A stretch of 64,000 nt of DNA from JAJDTQ01 sp963422385. Lineage in GTDB: Bacteria; Desulfobacterota; Binatia; UBA9968; JAJDTQ01. Of this stretch, positions 60,278 to 64,000 are shown one piece after another. The stretch is taken from NCBI GenBank assembly GCA_963422385.1, contig OY729432.1, forward strand, positions 3,658,001 to 3,722,000, read 5' to 3'. The position numbers were made by a program, and so were the translations under genes. Each line of letters opens with the position of its first letter. The stretch's first letter is position 1. Under the pieces are notes generated by a model that saw nothing but the letters and a program-made list of their open reading frames with translations, did no database searches and was not told the origin of the DNA.

Positions 60278-61039
60278 CTACGATGTGCCGGCGCTGCCCT
60301 CGCCCGGGACATCCGTCCTCTCCAGTTGGTCGCGGAACCGTTCGGTAGCGGCCCAAGCCGCCTCGAACCGGACCTGATCGATGCGGGCCCGCATCAACTC
60401 CACCCGCAGCAGCAGGAAATAGGTCTGGATGACGTCCCGGCGGCAGTACTCGTGGACCTCCGCCAGCCGGCCCTGCTCCCAAAAGTCCTGGACCATGGAG
60501 CCGTCGATATCGCCCTTGCCGCGCAGGCCGATGAGCTTGCACAGGAGGTCGAAGCCGCCGCGAATGCGGTTGACGCCGTGGTTGCCGATGAAGTCGTAGA
60601 GGTCGTAGTGGCCCTCCTCCGAATACCGGTACCGGTGCCCGAACCGCTGGTTGAAGTAGCGCGGCGCCCGGCAGCCGTACTTGAGCGCGTGCAGCTCCAG
60701 GACCGGGAGGTCGAAGTTGCGCCCGTTGAACGAGACCAGCGTGCCGTTGAAGCGCTCCGCCCGTTCCCAGAAGTCACGGACGATGGCCTCCTCGCTGTAG
60801 TCGTCGGCGCACAGGGTCTCGACGTCCACCAGGACGGCGTCGCCGTTCACGACGCCCACGGCGATGGAAACGGGGACATGGAACGATATGGGAAGGAAGT
60901 CGCTGCCGCTCTCCGCCACCCGCTCGGCGCGGAGCCGTTCATAGGCTTCCCGGTCGGAGATGTCCTCTTTCGGGGCGTAGACCGACTTGATCAGACTCTT
61001 GTCGACGCGGGTCTCGATATCGAAGATGGCATACGTCAT
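60278..61039 (-). CDS. PolB-like 3'-5' exonuclease (DEDD family)
   Basis: This 253-residue protein has the DEDD exonuclease motifs: Exo I FDIET (residues 6-10), Exo II SFNGRNFDLPVLELH and Exo III YCRRDVIQTY. The usual 3' Asp is retained. It resembles the predicted 3'-5' exonuclease group related to DNA polymerase B proofreading domains, not a full polymerase. It probably acts in DNA repair or RNA processing. It is monocistronic between convergent MFS and the BNR gene. Confidence 0.88.
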   Translation of the reverse strand: MTYAIFDIETRVDKSLIKSVYAPKEDISDREAYERLRAERVAESGSDFLPISFHVPVSIAVGVVNGDAVLVDVETLCADDYSEEAIVRDFWERAERFNGTLVSFNGRNFDLPVLELHALKYGCRAPRYFNQRFGHRYRYSEEGHYDLYDFIGNHGVNRIRGGFDLLCKLIGLRGKGDIDGSMVQDFWEQGRLAEVHEYCRRDVIQTYFLLLRVELMRARIDQVRFEAAWAATERFRDQLERTDVPGEGSAGTS

Positions 61040-61072
61040 CGGTGACGGAACGGCGGGGCTTACCGCCTCCGG

Positions 61073-62119
61073 CTATTCCGGCCGCACCAGGAGAACCCGG
61101 TCGGCAGGCAACTCCAACGGCAGCCGCTGCCAGGACTCACCCTCGTCCCCAGAGACCAGGATGTCGCCCTTCCCTTTCTGGCTCGAATCGCTGGAACGCC
61201 CGCGGGAGACCGCTCCGAGTCCCGCGTAGACGCGTCTCGGATCTTCCGGGTGCCGGGTCAGCGCCCACACCATCTGCTGCATGTCGTCGGGAAGCCCGTG
61301 GCCGACGCCCACCCGCTCCCAGCTCGAGGCCAGGTCACGGCTGCGGAAGACCGCTCCCTGGGCCCGCTCGGGCCGGTCCCAGAATCCCGGAGACTTGTCC
61401 GCGGTGGCCGCCAGCACCACCGGCGGCGTCCCCGGCAGGAAGACGAAGTCGTGGAAGTAGTCCCGGGTCATGCCGCTCTCCGCCCGCTGCCACCCGGTGC
61501 CGGGGTCGTCGCTGCGAAAGAAACCCCTGGCGGTAGCGACGAACATGGGTCCCGTTCCCCCAGGCGTGGTGCTGATGTGATGGATGTCGAGATAGTCGAT
61601 GCCGCCGCTCACGTCCTCGAACGTGGCGCCGCGGTCGAAGGTCCGCACGATGCCGCCGTGCTCCAGGCAGACATAGATCATGCCGGGGTCGTCGGGGGAG
61701 ACGAAGATGTGCCGGACGTGTTCCCGGTGAGGGGGGCGCGGATAGGACCACTTGGCGCGCACCTCGGACGGCAGGTGCTGCAAGGCGGTCAGATCTTCCC
61801 AGCTTTCGCCACCGTCCTCGCTCCGATGGAGATGGATGGGTTCCGTACCCACGTAGACCACGTCCGGGTCGGCGGGGTCCACGGTCACGGCCCGGACGTT
61901 GCCGGAGAAAACGGTGCGCCAGCGTTGTCCGCCGTCGTCGCTCCGGCAGAGCCCTTCGCCGGCGACGCTGGCGTACACGGTCCCGGGCCTCTGCGCGGGG
62001 CCGTCGATGGCGTCCACCGTGGCGGACGCAAGGGCCACGTCCAGCTCCTCCCATACCTCCCCCCTGCCGCGCCACACCTGCAGGCCTTCCTGCGTTCCCG
62101 CCAGTATCCGTTCAGCCAT
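61073..62119 (-). CDS. BNR/Asp-box repeat beta-propeller protein
   Basis: This 348-residue protein has repeated Asp-box motifs (SxDxGxxW): SDDGGQRW, SEDGGESW, SGDEGESW. They suggest a sialidase/sortilin-like beta-propeller, about seven blades by length. No catalytic glycosidase residues are evident, and no signal peptide is seen. GGAAAGGG precedes the ATG at 62119. It lies 35 bp downstream of coxS on the same strand, so it may be cotranscribed with the molybdenum hydroxylase. Confidence 0.8.
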   Translation of the reverse strand: MAERILAGTQEGLQVWRGRGEVWEELDVALASATVDAIDGPAQRPGTVYASVAGEGLCRSDDGGQRWRTVFSGNVRAVTVDPADPDVVYVGTEPIHLHRSEDGGESWEDLTALQHLPSEVRAKWSYPRPPHREHVRHIFVSPDDPGMIYVCLEHGGIVRTFDRGATFEDVSGGIDYLDIHHISTTPGGTGPMFVATARGFFRSDDPGTGWQRAESGMTRDYFHDFVFLPGTPPVVLAATADKSPGFWDRPERAQGAVFRSRDLASSWERVGVGHGLPDDMQQMVWALTRHPEDPRRVYAGLGAVSRGRSSDSSQKGKGDILVSGDEGESWQRLPLELPADRVLLVRPE

Positions 62120-62154
62120 TGCCCTTTCCTCCCCGAATACCCATCCTTTGCCCG

Positions 62155-62619
62155 TTACGGTTTGGCAGTGAGCTCCTCGATGGCCGCCATCACCTCGACG
62201 TAGGTGCCGCACCGGCAGATGTTGCCCGAGAGGTAGTCACGGACCTCGGACTCATCGGGCTTCGGGTTCTCGTTCAGGAGCCCCTTGACGGCCATGATCA
62301 TCCCGGGCGTGCAGAAACCGCACTGGAACGCCTGATGGTCCAGGAACGCCTGCTGCACCGGATCGAGGTTGCCGTCCCGGCTCAGGCCCTCGATGGTCAG
62401 CACGTCCCGGCCCTCGGTGTTGCTGGCCAGCATCAGACACGAGCTCACCGGCTTGCCGTCCACCAGCACCGTGCAGGAGCCGCACACCCCCACGCTGCAA
62501 CCCTCCCGGGTGCCCTTGAGCCGCAGGTCGTCCCGCAGAACCTCCAGCAGAGTCTGGCTGGACTTGACCGAGAGCTCACGCGGGCGTCCGTTCACGTTGG
62601 CGGTGATGAGGTGTCTCAT
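62155..62619 (-). CDS. CoxS-type [2Fe-2S] subunit of a molybdenum hydroxylase
   Basis: This 154-residue protein has the two cluster motifs of xanthine-oxidase-family small subunits: the plant-ferredoxin-like GCSVGVCGSCTVLVDG and CGFCTPGMIM, NICRCGTY. It passes electrons from the Mo-cofactor subunit. Its ATG overlaps the coxL stop by 4 bp. The expected FAD subunit (coxM) is not adjacent within the window; a fragment of one lies at 40040. Confidence 0.95.
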   Translation of the reverse strand: MRHLITANVNGRPRELSVKSSQTLLEVLRDDLRLKGTREGCSVGVCGSCTVLVDGKPVSSCLMLASNTEGRDVLTIEGLSRDGNLDPVQQAFLDHQAFQCGFCTPGMIMAVKGLLNENPKPDESEVRDYLSGNICRCGTYVEVMAAIEELTAKP

Positions 62620-64000
62620 GGCTTCTTTTCCCCGGATACGCCCGCTTCGCGCTCGGCCAGTGCCGCCACGATCCGATCCGGGCGGAGCGGCAGCTCGGTG
62701 ATGTTGACGCCGCCCAAGGCATTGGCGATGGCGTTGCCGATGGCGGGGACAACCGCCGGTATGACCGCCTCACCCGCTCCCTTAGCGCCGAAAGGGCCGT
62801 CCGGATGCGGGGTCTCCACCAGAAGCGACCGGAAGCGTTCGGGGTGGTCCTCCATCGAGGGCAGCATGTACTCCAGCAGGCTGCCGTTCACCGGCTGGCC
62901 CTGCTCGAACACCATCTCCTCGAAGAACGCGGCTCCCAGGGCCTCCAGCATGGAGCCCTCGTTCTGAAGCCAGCATTGGAGCGGGTTGATGGCCTTGCCC
63001 ACGTCCACCGAGGTGGCCACGTTGACGACCCGCACCTTGCCCGTCTCCACGTCCACCTCCACCTCCGCGCCACAAGCCGAGAAGAACCAGAAGGCCGCGG
63101 CCTTGCCCTTGCCGGTCCCGGGATCGAGCCCGCCCCTGACCTGAAAGTTGCAGCTCCCGAAGATGCTGCCCACGGAGTCGCCGTACTTGGCCTTCAGCAA
63201 CTGCGGTACCGTGAGGCCCCGGTCCGGAACACCCTTGACCCGCACCCCGTCCGCGCCGAGTTCCAGGTCCGCCTTGTCCACCTCCAACGCCTGGGCGCCG
63301 GCCTCCAGCAGTTGCTCGCGCACGTCTTCGGCGGCCCGCAGCGCGGCGTTGCCCATATGGAAAGTGGTGCGACTGGAGCTGGTGGACTTGTCGTAGGGGG
63401 TCACGTCGGTGTCCGGCGCGGAGACGGTCACCCGCTCCACCGGAATGCCGAGGGGCTCGGCGACGATCTGCGCCAGACAGGTACGCACCCCCTGACCCAT
63501 CTCGGTGCTGCTGGTCAAGAGCATCACCGAGCCGTCGCCGTTGAGGCGCACGCTGGCGGCGGACGCCGTGGGCGTGGTGGTGCTCTTCATGATCACCGCG
63601 AGGCCCTTGCCGCGCCTCAGCGACCCTTCGTGAGCGCCGTCCTCCTGTTCCATTTGACCGCGCCAACCGATGTCCGACGCCACCTGCCGGAGACAGTCCG
63701 AGATCCCCACCGATACCAGCGGCTCGCCGGTGACAAAAACGTCGCCCTCCCGAACCAGGTTCTTGAGCCGAAGCTCCACCGGGTCCATGCCCAGGTGCCG
63801 GGCGATCCGGTCCATTTCCGATTCGTAGGCCCAGGCCACGTGGGGCACCCCCACCCCGCGGTAGGGTCCCGCCGGGGGCAGGTTCGTATAGACGGCGTAG
63901 GTGGTCAAGCGGCGGTTGGGTACCCGGTACGGCCCGCTGGCGACGTAGGAGCCGGTCTTGGCGTTGGCGGGTCCGGAGAGGGCGTAGGCGCCGATATCGT
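62616..64000 (-). CDS. CoxL/XdhA-type molybdopterin-binding large subunit (5' end beyond window)
   Basis: The frame is open to base 64000, so only the C-terminal 461 codons are visible. They carry molybdenum-hydroxylase landmarks: NLPPAGPYRGVGVPHVAW, the EMGQGVRTCLAQI segment, SSSRTTFHMGNAA, and KGAGEAVIPAVVPAIGNAIANA (in part), which ends in the conserved KGxGE active-site Glu. This is the large subunit of a CO-dehydrogenase/aldehyde-oxidase family enzyme. I see no CoxL-specific Cys motif in the visible part, so CO oxidation is not supported. Substrate unknown. Confidence 0.93.
   Translation of the reverse strand, partial: DIGAYALSGPANAKTGSYVASGPYRVPNRRLTTYAVYTNLPPAGPYRGVGVPHVAWAYESEMDRIARHLGMDPVELRLKNLVREGDVFVTGEPLVSVGISDCLRQVASDIGWRGQMEQEDGAHEGSLRRGKGLAVIMKSTTTPTASAASVRLNGDGSVMLLTSSTEMGQGVRTCLAQIVAEPLGIPVERVTVSAPDTDVTPYDKSTSSSRTTFHMGNAALRAAEDVREQLLEAGAQALEVDKADLELGADGVRVKGVPDRGLTVPQLLKAKYGDSVGSIFGSCNFQVRGGLDPGTGKGKAAAFWFFSACGAEVEVDVETGKVRVVNVATSVDVGKAINPLQCWLQNEGSMLEALGAAFFEEMVFEQGQPVNGSLLEYMLPSMEDHPERFRSLLVETPHPDGPFGAKGAGEAVIPAVVPAIGNAIANALGGVNITELPLRPDRIVAALAEREAGVSGEKKP

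Noticed and set aside
62616..64000. Naming the hydroxylase a CO dehydrogenase
   Set aside because: The diagnostic CoxL active-site Cys loop is not visible in the part present, and relatives act on many substrates.

Overview
The window is GC-rich (roughly 60-68% by eye), gene-dense bacterial DNA with no rRNA, tRNA, CRISPR array or complete insertion sequence that I could find. Gram-negative signs include MlaC, an RND efflux pair and several periplasmic receptors with signal peptides. The catabolic content (three UbiD-family decarboxylases, three sets of tripartite tricarboxylate transport genes, LLM/F420-type oxidoreductases, amidohydrolases, many alpha/beta hydrolases, a CoxL/CoxS hydroxylase) suggests a free-living or sponge/soil-type heterotroph of the broad deltaproteobacterial/Tectomicrobia/Binatota kind. 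That placement is inference. Two genes appear to read UGA as selenocysteine, so the host should also carry selA/selB/selC/selD, which are not in this window.

Layout. 1-8.5 kb is housekeeping: mutL (cut by the left edge), a bifunctional-nuclease/PDZ protein, UbiD-like 1, rpmB, and a tight yicC-gmk-rel block on the minus strand. 8.6-18.2 kb on the minus strand holds UPF0182, a TPP enzyme, a NUDIX hydrolase, MlaC, a dienelactone hydrolase, a nucleotidyltransferase, a 48-residue zinc ribbon and UbiD-like 2. 18.4-21.6 kb is a complete tctC-tctA-tctB operon. 21.7-36.5 kb is accessory metabolism: duplicated amidohydrolases, a DMT exporter, an epimerase, two LLM enzymes, UppP, hydrolases, a degenerate receiver protein, an aldo/keto reductase, an SDR and a radical SAM protein. 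37.5-41.0 kb looks like a scar region: a restriction-modification pair followed by remnants of coxM, an S24 repressor and an AAA ATPase.

41.1-46.1 kb holds the most notable genes: a selenocysteine glutaredoxin (UGA codon 13) and a selenocysteine OsmC-like protein (UGA codon 92). Each has a stem-loop just downstream of the UGA that fits the bacterial SECIS pattern. They flank an orphan TTT receptor, an AMP-forming ligase and UbiD-like 3. 46.3-53.5 kb carries a deacetylase, a PrpF isomerase, a lipocalin-like protein and an RND efflux pair. 53.6-56.8 kb is a third TTT system with TctA and TctB fused. 57-64 kb carries a mu-crystallin-like dehydrogenase, a DMT and an MFS transporter, an exonuclease, a BNR-repeat protein, and coxS and coxL (cut by the right edge).

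A second theme is dispersed palindromic DNA. Two ~150-bp elements (13.05 kb and 48.8 kb) share a conserved core but have different, individually perfect, terminal inverted repeats. At least six genes have their stop codon inside a palindromic repeat.
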